From positions 1 to 64,000 of the forward strand of contig SCRM01000002.1 in the NCBI GenBank assembly GCA_004298045.1: DNA of 64,000 nt. The letters run 5' to 3'. Position 1 is the first letter of the stretch. Every line of letters begins with the position of its first letter. The notes below the pieces were generated by a model, which saw only the letters and a program-made list of their open reading frames with translations, was not told where the DNA came from and searched no databases. Positions 54,063-62,779 of this stretch are shown one piece after another. Both the position numbers and the translations under genes were made by a program. Source of the DNA: Rhodanobacter sp. (GTDB lineage Bacteria; Pseudomonadota; Gammaproteobacteria; Xanthomonadales; Rhodanobacteraceae).

Positions 54063-55439
54063 ATGAGTAACGACCTGATCGGGCTGATTGCCGTGGTGAT
54101 GCACGTCGGCGGCATCGTCGCGGCGGCACGCGCGCTGATGCACACGCGCACGCCGCAGGGCACGATCGCCTGGGTGCTCGGCCTGCTGCTGTTGCCGGAG
54201 CTCACGCTGATCCCGTACCTGTTCCTTGGCACCAACCACTTTCGCGGTTATCTCGCCCACCACTACCGCCTCGCCCACCAACGCCACCCGCTCGCCGGGA
54301 ACGATGGCACCGGCCGCTACGCGGCGCTGGTGGCGATGCAACGGCGACCGTTTCGCGCCGGCCATGGGTTGCGCCTGCTGGTGAATGGCGAAGCCACGTT
54401 CGACGCCATCTTTGCGGCCATCGACCACGCGCAACGCAGCGTGCTGGTGCAGTTTTTCGTGATCCACGACGACGCCATCGGCCGGCGCCTGCAGCGGGTG
54501 CTGCTGGAACGCGCGGCGGCCGGAGTGGCCGTATGCGTGCTGTACGACGGCGTCGGCAGCCATGACCTGCCGGCCAGCTACGTGGAAACGCTGCGCGTCG
54601 GCGGGGTCGGCATCCACCGGTTTGCGACGCACCGCTGGCGCAACCGCTTCCAGCTCAACTTCCGCAACCACCGCAAGATCGTGGTGGTGGACGGGCAGTG
54701 TGCGTTCGTCGGCGGCCTCAACGTGGGTGAGGAATACCTGGGCCACAAACCACCGCTCGCGCCGTGGCGCGACACCCATCTCGAGTTGCGCGGGCCGGCG
54801 GTGGCCGATCTGGCGCAACTGTTCGCCGACGACTGGCAATGGATTACCGGCGCGCCGCCACCGCTGCACCCGGCGCCCGCCGCCTGCGGCACGGCACGGG
54901 TGCTGGTGGTGGCCACGGGGCCGGCGGACGCGCAGGAAACCGGCTCGCTGTTTTTCGTCGCCGCGATCAACTCCGCACGTCATCGGGTGTGGCTGACCAC
55001 GCCGTACTTCGTGCCCGATACCGCGGTGCGCGCGGCGCTGCGGCTGGCGGTGTTGCGCGGCGTCGACGTGCGCGTGCTGATCCCGGCGCGGCCCGACCAC
55101 CGGGTGGTGTTTGCGGCTTCCACGCTGCATGCGCACCACGCGCTGCGCGCCGGGGTGCGCGTGTTCCGCTACCAGCCCGGTTTCGTGCACCAGAAGGTGG
55201 TGCTGGTGGACGACGATGCCGCCTCCATTGGCAGCATCAACCTCGACAGCCGCTCGTTCCGGCTCAATTTCGAGGTGGGCGCACTGGTGGTGGATCGCGA
55301 CTTTGCCGCCGCAGTGGCGGCCATGCTCACCGTCGATTTCAGCCACGCGCGCGAAGTGACCGCGGGCGAATACGTCGATGCGCCCTACTTGAAGCGCGTC
55401 GGCATGCATGTGGCGCGGCTGTTCGATCCGCTATTGTGA
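54063..55439 (+). CDS. cls: Cardiolipin synthase
   Basis: 458 residues, phospholipase D superfamily. Two N-terminal membrane helices (5-25, 34-55), then two HKD motifs: NHRKIVVVDG followed by GGLNVGEEYLG, and HQKVVLVDD followed by GSINLDSRSF. Condenses two phosphatidylglycerols (or uses PE) to cardiolipin in the inner membrane. ATG at 54063, 86 bases after the FAD gene. The upstream open frame is a shadow. Confidence 0.95.
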   Translation: MSNDLIGLIAVVMHVGGIVAAARALMHTRTPQGTIAWVLGLLLLPELTLIPYLFLGTNHFRGYLAHHYRLAHQRHPLAGNDGTGRYAALVAMQRRPFRAGHGLRLLVNGEATFDAIFAAIDHAQRSVLVQFFVIHDDAIGRRLQRVLLERAAAGVAVCVLYDGVGSHDLPASYVETLRVGGVGIHRFATHRWRNRFQLNFRNHRKIVVVDGQCAFVGGLNVGEEYLGHKPPLAPWRDTHLELRGPAVADLAQLFADDWQWITGAPPPLHPAPAACGTARVLVVATGPADAQETGSLFFVAAINSARHRVWLTTPYFVPDTAVRAALRLAVLRGVDVRVLIPARPDHRVVFAASTLHAHHALRAGVRVFRYQPGFVHQKVVLVDDDAASIGSINLDSRSFRLNFEVGALVVDRDFAAAVAAMLTVDFSHAREVTAGEYVDAPYLKRVGMHVARLFDPLL

Positions 55440-55478
55440 CGCCCCGCGTCGCTCCACCCAGCCTCGCGGCGTCCTACC

Positions 55479-55492
55479 GATTCCCTATTCCC
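55479..55492. repeat. GATTCCC repeat copy before arsB
   Basis: GATTCCCTATTCCC, the same 7-base unit as the arrays at 25613-25738, in the 64-base gap between cls and arsB. Confidence 0.5.
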
Positions 55493-55503
55493 GGTCTTGC
55501 CCC

Positions 55504-56820
55504 ATGCTCGCCTTGGCGATCTTCATCCTCACCCTCGTACTCGTCGTCTGGCAGCCGCGCGGCCTCGGCATCGGCTGGATCGCCATGGGCGGCGCGCTGC
55601 TGGCGCTCGCCACCGGCGTGGTGCAGCTCGCCGACGTGGCGCGGGTGTGGCACATCGTGTGGGACGCGACCTTCACCTTTGTCGCGCTGATCGTCATCTC
55701 GCTGCTGCTCGATGCCGCCGGGTTCTTCACCTGGGCGGCGCTGCACATCGCGCGCTGGGGCGGCGGCCGCGGGCGCCGGCTGTTTCCGCTGGTGGTGCTG
55801 CTGGGCGCCACCATTTCCGCCTGCTTCGCCAACGATGGCGCCGCGCTGCTGCTGACGCCGATCGTGATCGCGATCCTGCTGCGCCTGGAGTTCCCGCCGC
55901 GCGCCGCCTTCGCCTTCGTCATTGCCACCGGCTTCATTGCCGATACCGCGAGCCTGCCGCTGGTGATCTCGAACCTGGTCAACATCGTCAGCGCGAACTT
56001 TTTCGGCATCGGTTTCGACCGCTACGCGGCGGTGATGGTGCCGGTGGATCTGGTCTCCATCGCGACCACGCTCGGCGTGCTGTGGCTGGCATTCCGGCGT
56101 GACGTGCCGACACACTACGCGCTCGAAAAGCTGGCGGCGCCGGCGAGCGCCATCGTCGACCACCGGGTGTTTCGCGCGGCGCTGCCGATCCTCGCCAGCC
56201 TGTTGATCGCCTACTTCGCGCTGGCGCCGTGGCGGGTGCCGTTCTCGATCGCCACCGGTGCGGCCGCGCTCGCGCTCGTGCTGGTCGCCGCCCGCATCGG
56301 ACAACGCCAGCCCGCAGTGCTGCCGGTCGCCCGCGTGCTGCGCGCCGCGCCCTGGCAGATCGTGTGGTTTTCGCTCGGCATGTATCTCGTGGTGTACGGC
56401 CTGGGCGAAGCCGGCCTCACCCGCCGCGCCGCCGGCGTGCTCAACTGGCTGGGCCAGCGCGGCGACATCGTCGCCACGGTCGGTACCGGGTTTCTTTCGG
56501 CCCTGCTCGCCTCGGTGATGAACAACATGCCATCGACCCTGGTCGGTGCGCTCGCCGTGGCGCAAGCCCAGGTGCCGCCGCTGACGCGCGAGCTGATGGT
56601 GTACGCCAACGTGATCGGCAACGACCTTGGCCCCAAGTTCACCCCGATCGGCAGCCTCGCCACCTTGCTGTGGCTGCACGTGCTCGCGGGCAAGGGCCAG
56701 CGCGTGGGCTGGGGGCAATACATGAAAGTGGGCCTGCTGCTGACCCCGCCGGTACTGCTCGCCACGCTGCTGGCACTCGCGCTGTGGCTGCCCGCGCTGC
56801 ATCGGCTGGCCGCCGCATGA
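55504..56820 (+). CDS. arsB: ArsB family arsenite/antimonite efflux permease
   Basis: 438 residues, about 12 membrane helices. Signature segments of ArsB are present: CFANDGAALLLTPIVIAILL, GFIADTASLPLVISNLVNIV, MNNMPSTLVGALA and VIGNDLGPKFTPIGSLATLLW. It exports arsenite using the proton gradient. No arsR, arsC or arsA is nearby. The ATP-binding gene fetA overlaps its stop by 4 bases, so the permease belongs to a three-gene operon with fetAB. Confidence 0.94.
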   Translation: MLALAIFILTLVLVVWQPRGLGIGWIAMGGALLALATGVVQLADVARVWHIVWDATFTFVALIVISLLLDAAGFFTWAALHIARWGGGRGRRLFPLVVLLGATISACFANDGAALLLTPIVIAILLRLEFPPRAAFAFVIATGFIADTASLPLVISNLVNIVSANFFGIGFDRYAAVMVPVDLVSIATTLGVLWLAFRRDVPTHYALEKLAAPASAIVDHRVFRAALPILASLLIAYFALAPWRVPFSIATGAAALALVLVAARIGQRQPAVLPVARVLRAAPWQIVWFSLGMYLVVYGLGEAGLTRRAAGVLNWLGQRGDIVATVGTGFLSALLASVMNNMPSTLVGALAVAQAQVPPLTRELMVYANVIGNDLGPKFTPIGSLATLLWLHVLAGKGQRVGWGQYMKVGLLLTPPVLLATLLALALWLPALHRLAAA

Positions 56821-57494
56821 GTGCGCCAACGACCAGCGATCCTCCCCCACCCCTGCTCGCCGCGCGCGGCCTGGGCTGCACCTTCGGCGCGCGCGCCTTG
56901 TGGCATGACCTCACGCTCACCGTGCATGGCCGCGAGCGCTGGGCCATCGTCGGACCGTCGGGCAGCGGCAAGACGGTGCTGCTGCGCACGCTGGCCGGGC
57001 TGGCACCGCGCCAGGCCGGCACGCTGCAACTGGACGGCCAGGACTTCGACACCGCCCGGCCGCCGGCGTGGCGCGCCCGTGCGATGTACCTCGCGCAGCG
57101 CCCGGCGTTGCCGGAGGGCACGGTGGCGGCCGCGCTGGCCGCGCCGTTCCGCTGGCGCATCCATCGCGGCAAGACGTTTCGCCGCGAGGATGCAGAACGC
57201 GCACTGGCCGACATCGGCATCGGCGCCGATTTCCTCGCACAGGACACCGACCGCCTGTCCGGCGGCGAGGCCCAGCTGGTAGCCGTGCTGCGCGCATTGC
57301 TGCTGGGCCCGACGCTGCTTCTGCTGGACGAGCCCACCGCCTCGCTCGACCCGGCGCGCACCGCGCATGTCGAAACCCTGATCGCGCACTGGCTGGCGCA
57401 ACAGCCGGCCCGCGCCTGCCTCTGGACCAGCCACGACGCCGCGCAACTGGCGCGTGTCAGTGACCATCGGCTGACGCTGGAGGCTGCGCCATGA
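56817..57494 (+). CDS. fetA: FetA-like ABC transporter ATP-binding protein
   Basis: 225 residues. Walker A GPSGSGKT (46-53), signature LSGGEAQ (147-153), Walker B LLLLDEP (167-173) and switch histidine in TSHD. The next gene is a FetB permease and overlaps by 4 bases, which makes this its ATPase; in E. coli FetAB (YbbL-YbbM) exports iron and gives peroxide resistance. ATG at 56817 overlaps the arsB stop (ATGA). Confidence 0.9.
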   Translation: MSAPTTSDPPPPLLAARGLGCTFGARALWHDLTLTVHGRERWAIVGPSGSGKTVLLRTLAGLAPRQAGTLQLDGQDFDTARPPAWRARAMYLAQRPALPEGTVAAALAAPFRWRIHRGKTFRREDAERALADIGIGADFLAQDTDRLSGGEAQLVAVLRALLLGPTLLLLDEPTASLDPARTAHVETLIAHWLAQQPARACLWTSHDAAQLARVSDHRLTLEAAP

Positions 57495-58327
57495 ATGCCG
57501 GTTACCTCGACATCGGCAACTGGCAACTCGCGTTTGCGGCGGGGCTGATCCTCGTAAACCTCGCGCTGTCGATGGCGTTGCGGCTCGGCATCACGCGCGG
57601 GCTCCTGGTGGCCAGCGTGCGCATGGTGGTGCAACTGCTGCTGGTCGGGCTGGTGCTCGATTATGTGTTCGCACTCGCGCGCCCGCTGCCAGTCATCGCG
57701 ATCGCACTGGTGATGGCGAGCTTTGCGGGCTTCACCGCCGTGCGCCGCAGCACGCGGCGCTATGCCGGCATCTACCTCGACAACGTGCTGTGCGTGCTCG
57801 GCGCCTCCTACGTGGTCACCGGCGCCGCCCTGGTCGGCATCATCGACGTCACACCGTGGTACCGCGCGCAATACGCGATCCCGCTGCTGGGCATGGTGCT
57901 CGGCAATATCCTCAACGGCGTGTCGCTGGCGCTGAACCATTTTCTCGACGGTACGGTGCGCGAGCGTGCGCTGATCGAAGGCCGCCTTGCGCTTGGTGCC
58001 ACCCGCTGGGAAGCGGCCCATCCACTCATCGTCGCCAGCCTCAACACCGGCATGATCCCCACCATCAACTCGATGATGGTGATGGGCATCGTCAGCCTGC
58101 CGGGCATGATGACCGGCCAGATGCTGGCCGGCGCCGCGCCGGCCGCGGCGGTGCGCTACCAGATCGTCATCATGTTCATGATTGCCGCGGCGACGGCGCT
58201 CGGGACACTCGGCAGCGTGCTGCTGGCCTATCGCGCGCTGTTCAATCGTGCCCACCAGTTGCGGCTGGATCGGCTGCACACCGGCGCCGCACGCACCCGC
58301 CACTGGTGGAGCCGCCTGCGGGCGTAG
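57491..58327 (+). CDS. fetB: FetB-like (UPF0014) iron-export permease
   Basis: 278 residues, about seven membrane helices. UPF0014 motifs: SVRMVVQLLLVGLVLDYVF (near 40-58), GMVLGNILNGVSLALNHFLDG, LALGATRWEAAHPLIV and TINSMMVMGIVSLPGMMTGQMLAGA. Pairs with FetA. The coupling to arsB upstream is unusual and suggests metal/metalloid stress defence as a unit, by inference. Confidence 0.93.
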   Translation: MNAGYLDIGNWQLAFAAGLILVNLALSMALRLGITRGLLVASVRMVVQLLLVGLVLDYVFALARPLPVIAIALVMASFAGFTAVRRSTRRYAGIYLDNVLCVLGASYVVTGAALVGIIDVTPWYRAQYAIPLLGMVLGNILNGVSLALNHFLDGTVRERALIEGRLALGATRWEAAHPLIVASLNTGMIPTINSMMVMGIVSLPGMMTGQMLAGAAPAAAVRYQIVIMFMIAAATALGTLGSVLLAYRALFNRAHQLRLDRLHTGAARTRHWWSRLRA

Positions 58328-58357
58328 GTACAGGCGCAGCAGGACCCTGGGGGCGGG

Positions 58358-58732
58358 CTATTTGTCGTCCGCGCGAAACAGGCGCAACGCCGCCCATGGC
58401 AGGAAGATGCCGACCGCAATGCCGATCAACTCACACAGCACGCGGATGCCGAGACCGTCAGGGTCGTGCACCGCTGCGAGCTTCGCCTTGAGCAACTGCA
58501 GCGACTGCAATTGCGCAAAGTTGAAATAGAACAGGTTCCACGCGTCCATGCGCGTGGTGGCGATCAGCGCGACGAGGTAGCTCCAGCCGATCTTGCGTGC
58601 ATCGCTCCAGCCCCAGTGCTGGCCGATGGCGTGAAACACGAGATACAGCACCACGGCCGCCACCGCACTGATACCGCCGGCTTCGAGCCCGCCCAGCCAG
58701 CCGAACGCCATCCACCCCTGGTCGTAATTCAT
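58358..58732 (-). CDS. Conserved small membrane protein, unknown function
   Basis: 124 residues from ATG 58732. Three hydrophobic segments are visible: ISAVAAVVLYLVFHAI (about 21-36), IGWSYLVALIATT (48-60) and LGIRVLCELIGIAVGIFLPWAALRLF at the C-terminus. No motif is recognised and no function can be assigned. Convergent with fetB (30 bases) and divergent from pncA. Start at MNYDQGW rather than 30 bases earlier. It is real rather than a shadow because no gene lies on the other strand. Confidence 0.7.
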   Translation of the reverse strand: MNYDQGWMAFGWLGGLEAGGISAVAAVVLYLVFHAIGQHWGWSDARKIGWSYLVALIATTRMDAWNLFYFNFAQLQSLQLLKAKLAAVHDPDGLGIRVLCELIGIAVGIFLPWAALRLFRADDK

Positions 58733-58808
58733 TCCCGCCGCCTGCCGAACGCCAGGCGCCATTATGGCGGCGCGCTAGACTCTTGAGACCTCTCACGCAT
58801 CTCCAGCC

Positions 58809-59450
58809 ATGACATCCGCCCCCAGCGAACGTACTGCCTTGATCGTGGTCGACGTGCAACCCGATTTCATGCCGGGCGGCGCGCTGGCCTGCCACGAGGG
58901 CGACGCGATCGTCGCCAGCATCGACCGCGTATTGCACGCGCGCCGCTTCGCGCACGTGGTCGCCACCCAGGATTGGCACCCGGCGGGGCACGCATCGTTC
59001 GCCAGCACGCATGCCGGGCAGCCGCCGTTCGCTACCATCGCCCTCCACGGCCAGCCGCAGACGCTGTGGCCGGACCACTGCGTGCAGGGCACGCCCGGCG
59101 CCGCGTTGCATCCCGGCATCGACTGGTCGGCGGTCGACCTCATCCTGCGCAAGGGCACGAACCCGCTGGTCGACTCCTACAGCGGCTTCCGCGAAAACCA
59201 CGGCCCGCACGGCACGCGACCGTCGACCGGGTTGGCCGGCTGGCTGCACGAGCGCGACGTGGAGGAAGTGGTGGTGTGCGGGCTGGCGCGCGACGTGTGC
59301 GTGCTGTGGACGGCGCAGGACGCCGTCGCGCTCGGCTTCAAAGCGGGCCTGGCGTGGAACCTCAGCCGCCCGGTGACGCCCGAGCATGATGCCGCCACGC
59401 GCGCAGCGCTGGCCAAGCACGGCATTGCGGAAATCACGCTCGACGCGTGA
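58809..59450 (+). CDS. pncA: Nicotinamidase
   Basis: 213 residues. Hydrolyses nicotinamide to nicotinate for NAD salvage. Catalytic triad D15 (VVDVQPDF), K115 (LRKGT) and C164 (GLARDVCVLWT); metal ligands D55/H57 (TQDWHP) and H90 (WPDHC). ATG at 58809. A TAGACT hexamer at 58776-58781 may be the -10 box. The CPXCG gene converges with 15 bases between the stops. Confidence 0.96.
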   Translation: MTSAPSERTALIVVDVQPDFMPGGALACHEGDAIVASIDRVLHARRFAHVVATQDWHPAGHASFASTHAGQPPFATIALHGQPQTLWPDHCVQGTPGAALHPGIDWSAVDLILRKGTNPLVDSYSGFRENHGPHGTRPSTGLAGWLHERDVEEVVVCGLARDVCVLWTAQDAVALGFKAGLAWNLSRPVTPEHDAATRAALAKHGIAEITLDA

Positions 59451-59465
59451 GGGTTGCCGGGCGCG

Positions 59466-59654
59466 TCACGCATCGTCCTCGCGCGCTGCGTGCACGTGCG
59501 GCACGCCGTCGGCATCGAAGCTGACCGCCAGCACGACCGGCCGGCAACACACGCTGCAATCCTCGATGTAGCACTGCTCCGGCAACGACTCGTCGAGCAG
59601 CAATTCGATGTTCTCTCCGCAATACGGGCAATCGATGTCATACGGCACGGACAT
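59466..59654 (-). CDS. CPXCG-motif cysteine-rich protein
   Basis: 62 residues. C9-P-Y-C12-G-E-N-I-E (the CPXCG motif) with further cysteines C28, C33, C36 and C37, giving a small zinc-ribbon-like fold. Family known in gammaproteobacteria, function unknown. Start ATG 59654. Downstream of the PIN gene on the same strand by 69 bases. Confidence 0.88.
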   Translation of the reverse strand: MSVPYDIDCPYCGENIELLLDESLPEQCYIEDCSVCCRPVVLAVSFDADGVPHVHAAREDDA

Positions 59655-59723
59655 GACTCGCTCTCTTGGTCGCCAGGCGCAGAGCTTGGCGCCAGCTCCG
59701 TGGAGACGACGCGCACAACGCGT

Positions 59724-60173
59724 TCAGGCCGCGGCAGGCACCCCGACCCAATCCCACGGCGTCACGATGTCGAAGCCGTGGTCGCGCCGGGTGCGCGCAG
59801 CCAGCTTGAGCAGCTCGTGGTCGCGGCTCAGCAGACAGCACGCCCGGGCGCGCTGCGCAAGTTCGAGAAACTTCTGGTCATCCGCATCGGCACAGCGTGG
59901 CAAGGGTGGGGCCTGCGTTTCAGAAGTGCCCGCAAACGGCGCCAGCCAGCGGTCGAATTCGGCCGCGACTGCCGCACGCCGGGCGGTCGCCAGTGCCAAC
60001 TGCGGGTAGGTCAGCACGCGCAGCCATTCCGCGCGACAGTCGGCATCGGTCACCGCCAGGAATGCATGCGCGTGCAATGCAGCCCCGAGCATCGCCGCCC
60101 GCGGGTCGCCGAACACGAACAAGTCAAGACACACGTTGGTGTCGAGCACCACGCACGGCACGCCGGTCGTCAT
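59724..60173 (-). CDS. PIN domain putative ribonuclease (TIGR00305-type toxin family)
   Basis: 149 residues. PIN acidic residues: D11 (VVLDTNVCLDL), E49 (AEWLRVL), D96/D98/D99 (CADADDQKFLELA) and D118 (LLSRDHELLKLA). Such nucleases can be toxins, but no antitoxin-sized gene is next to it. Instead its start overlaps the stop of the HAD gene by 4 bases, so translation of the two is coupled. Substrate unknown. Confidence 0.85.
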   Translation of the reverse strand: MTTGVPCVVLDTNVCLDLFVFGDPRAAMLGAALHAHAFLAVTDADCRAEWLRVLTYPQLALATARRAAVAAEFDRWLAPFAGTSETQAPPLPRCADADDQKFLELAQRARACCLLSRDHELLKLAARTRRDHGFDIVTPWDWVGVPAAA

Positions 60174-60889
60174 GCGGGCGCCAAGGCGTCGAGCTGCGCC
60201 AGCGCGGCCGGAATTTCCGCCGCGCCGGCCACCGCACGCCAGTGCGGCGCGTCGCGCGGATCGAGCTCGGCCTCCAGCTCATGCGCCCAGGTCACGTGGT
60301 AGGGCATGTGCACGCCCCAGCCGCCAAGGCGCACCACCGGCGCGATATCCGAGCGCAACGAATTGCCGACCATCGCGAATTCGTGGGCGGCGAGATCGAA
60401 CTCGTCGAGCAGGCGGCGATAGGTGGCCGGGTTCTTTTCGGACACGATCTCGATTCGTCGGAACTGGCCGGAGAGACTGGATTCGGCCACCTTGCGCTCC
60501 TGGTGAAACAGGTCGCCCTTGGTGATGAGCACGACCGGGTAGCGCGCGGCCACCGCGGCGACCGCTTGCCGGATGCCGGGCAGCAGCACCACCGGGTGCT
60601 GCAGCACGCGCTTGCCCAGCGCCATGATGCGTTCGATGTCCGCTGCACTGATGCGCCGATCGGTCAGCTCGATGGCAGCCTCCACCATCGACAGCGTCAT
60701 GCCCTTGGCACCATAACCGAACAGGGCAAGGTTGCGCCGCTCGGTGGCCAGCATGCGCGCGTGCACCTCGGCGTCATCCAGATCGACGTAGGCGCCCACG
60801 ATCGCGGCAAATTCCACGTTGGCGGCGCGGTAGTAATCCTCGCTGCGCCACAGCGTGTCATCGCCATCAAAGCCCACCATCTTGAGCAT
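60170..60889 (-). CDS. HAD family hydrolase
   Basis: 239 residues from ATG 60889 (GGAG 8 bases upstream). HAD motifs: GFDGDDTLW (D8, D10), VLITKGD (motif II threonine), K in VSEKNPATY (motif III) and VGNSLRSDIAP (motif IV). A longer reading to 60964 lacks a ribosome site. Substrate unknown. Overlaps the PIN gene; this HAD-PIN order looks like a stable operon rather than a classic toxin-antitoxin pair. Confidence 0.85.
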   Translation of the reverse strand: MLKMVGFDGDDTLWRSEDYYRAANVEFAAIVGAYVDLDDAEVHARMLATERRNLALFGYGAKGMTLSMVEAAIELTDRRISAADIERIMALGKRVLQHPVVLLPGIRQAVAAVAARYPVVLITKGDLFHQERKVAESSLSGQFRRIEIVSEKNPATYRRLLDEFDLAAHEFAMVGNSLRSDIAPVVRLGGWGVHMPYHVTWAHELEAELDPRDAPHWRAVAGAAEIPAALAQLDALAPA

Positions 60890-61042
60890 GCACACCGCTC
60901 CGCATTGCACCCGAAAGGCATGCATTGTCGGCGATGCGCGCCACGTCTGCAGCGTGAACGGCAACGCACCCGGCCGCAGTACCCATGCAGCGACCCGGAA
61001 TGCTTGCCGTAAGCTCAGGCGATCCCCACCGCGGAGACCGTT

Positions 61043-61813
61043 ATGCGCTGGTCGCTACTGCTGCTGCCGCTCGCCCTTGCCGCGTGCACCACGGTGCCAG
61101 CCGCCGAACCGCACGCCCTCGATGTCGCCACACTGGGCGCCTACCACTGGCGGCTCAATACCGCGACCGACAAGGCCGGGCAACGCGTCGACGAGTTGTT
61201 CGCGCGCCCGGAGCGCCCGCTGGAGCTGGATTTCGACGCCGGGCGCGTGAGCGTGCACAACAGCTGCAATGCGATGGGCGGCAGCTACCGCATCGAAGCC
61301 GGCACGCTGGTGGCCGGGCCGTTCATGCACACCATGATGGCGTGCGCCAATCCGATGCTGAACCAGCTGGATCAGGCGATCAGTGCGCGCCTCACCGGCA
61401 AGCCGACGCTGGCGCTGACCACGCACGGTGACCACCCCGAGCTCGAACTGCGCACCGCCACCGGCGACACCTTGGCGTTCACCGGCGTGCCCACCGCGCA
61501 GACCCGCTACGGCTCGGCCGGCGACACCGTGTTTTTCGAGATCGCGCCGCAAACCGTGCCGTGCGCCAACCCGCTGGCGCCGGACGCGCAGTGCCTCGAC
61601 GCGCGCGAGGTGCACTACGACGCGCAAGGGCTCAAGGCCGGCACGCCCGGCGCGTGGCAACCGCTCGCGCGTATCGAGGGCTACACCCACCATGCCGGCG
61701 AGCGCAGCGTGCTGCGCGTCAAGCGCTACACGCTGAAGCATCCGCCGGCCGACGCCCCCGACGTGGCCTACGTGCTGGACATGGTGGTGGAGTCGCAAAC
61801 CACTACAAATTGA
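61043..61813 (+). CDS. META/HslJ and DUF4377 domain lipoprotein
   Basis: 256 residues. Lipobox ALAAC with C15 predicts a lipoprotein. Residues about 25-145 form a META (HslJ-like) domain: the motif FDAGRVSVHNSCNAMGGSY and FMHTMMACANPMLNQLDQAI are its core. Residues 150-245 match the DUF4377 pattern (FFEIAPQTVPCANP and RIEGYTHHAGERSVLRVKRY). This two-domain order is found in several envelope proteins of unknown role; HslJ is linked to novobiocin resistance in E. coli. Confidence 0.85.
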   Translation: MRWSLLLLPLALAACTTVPAAEPHALDVATLGAYHWRLNTATDKAGQRVDELFARPERPLELDFDAGRVSVHNSCNAMGGSYRIEAGTLVAGPFMHTMMACANPMLNQLDQAISARLTGKPTLALTTHGDHPELELRTATGDTLAFTGVPTAQTRYGSAGDTVFFEIAPQTVPCANPLAPDAQCLDAREVHYDAQGLKAGTPGAWQPLARIEGYTHHAGERSVLRVKRYTLKHPPADAPDVAYVLDMVVESQTTTN

Positions 61814-61817
61814 GGGT

Positions 61818-62741
61818 TCAAGCGTGGGTGAGCGCGTACTCGATCGCCGCGCGCACCGCTGCGGCCTGGGCATCGTTGCACTGCGCCGGGGTGGCACGCG
61901 GGCTGTCTGGATACACCTCGGTGGTGGTGCGGTAGCGCGCATTGGTGATGCCAGCGCACAGCCCCAGCTCGCGGCAGGCATACTCGATCACGCCCGGTGC
62001 CACCACCGGTGAGCCGATGATGGTGCCGTCCGGATCGGCCGGCGCAATGTGCGTCACCTTCGCCACCGCCGCAATCACCGCCTGCTGGAACGCCGGCTCC
62101 GGCCGCGCGCTGTCGGCACACAGGTAGAAGCCATCGGGAATCGTGCCCGGCGCGTAGTCCTTGCCGTCGCGTGCCGCCAGCGCGGGGCGGAATTCGCTCT
62201 CGTCGGTATCCGTGGTTTCGTGCAGGTCGATGTGCATCAGCGCGACATCGGCGAGCGGAGACAGCAGCTTCCACAACGCCGCCGACTCCGGAGCCGGGCT
62301 GTGCGCGCGGAACGAGCGATTCGGGTCCAGCGCATCCGGGTTCCAGCGGTGGATGCGCTCGAAGCCCCACGGGCTCACGCACGGCACGGCGACCAGATTG
62401 ATGCGGTCGAGGAACCGCCCGGCGTCGCGTTCGAGAAACTGCAGCGCGCCCTGCACGCCGCTGGTTTCGTAGCCGTGCACGCCGCCGGTGACGATCATCG
62501 TCGGCAGCTCGTCGTTCCAGCTCTGGCTGCGCAGCACGTACAGCGGGTAGCGATCTGGCGCGTATTCGAGCATGCCGTATTCGCTCACGTCATAGCGGCT
62601 GCGCAGCGCGTCGATGCGCAGCGCCACTTCGGAGGCATAGCTGCGCTGGCGCACCTGGCGCGCACGCCACGCGGCAACCTCCTGCGGCCCCCACGGCTTG
62701 CCGGGGGTGCCGATCGGGTAGAACGCCTGCTGTGCCGCCAT
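61818..62741 (-). CDS. M14 family zinc carboxypeptidase
   Basis: 307 residues. Zinc ligands H89 and E92 (GGVHGYETSG) and H174 (IDLHETTD); catalytic glutamate in TTTEVYP (about 277). CVSPWGFERIHRWNPDALDPNRSF (121-144) carries the substrate-binding arginine/asparagine pair. No signal peptide, so cytoplasmic; it resembles the M14 subgroup with short N-terminus related to succinylglutamate desuccinylase/AstE-like enzymes. Convergent with the META lipoprotein gene by 4 bases. Confidence 0.9.
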   Translation of the reverse strand: MAAQQAFYPIGTPGKPWGPQEVAAWRARQVRQRSYASEVALRIDALRSRYDVSEYGMLEYAPDRYPLYVLRSQSWNDELPTMIVTGGVHGYETSGVQGALQFLERDAGRFLDRINLVAVPCVSPWGFERIHRWNPDALDPNRSFRAHSPAPESAALWKLLSPLADVALMHIDLHETTDTDESEFRPALAARDGKDYAPGTIPDGFYLCADSARPEPAFQQAVIAAVAKVTHIAPADPDGTIIGSPVVAPGVIEYACRELGLCAGITNARYRTTTEVYPDSPRATPAQCNDAQAAAVRAAIEYALTHA

Positions 62742-62779
62742 GGGAGTGCTCCAAAAACGAGAGGGGATGGCCGAGTACT

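Noticed and set aside
59724-60173. Classic type II toxin-antitoxin system
   Set aside because: No small antitoxin gene is adjacent; the coupled partner is a HAD hydrolase.
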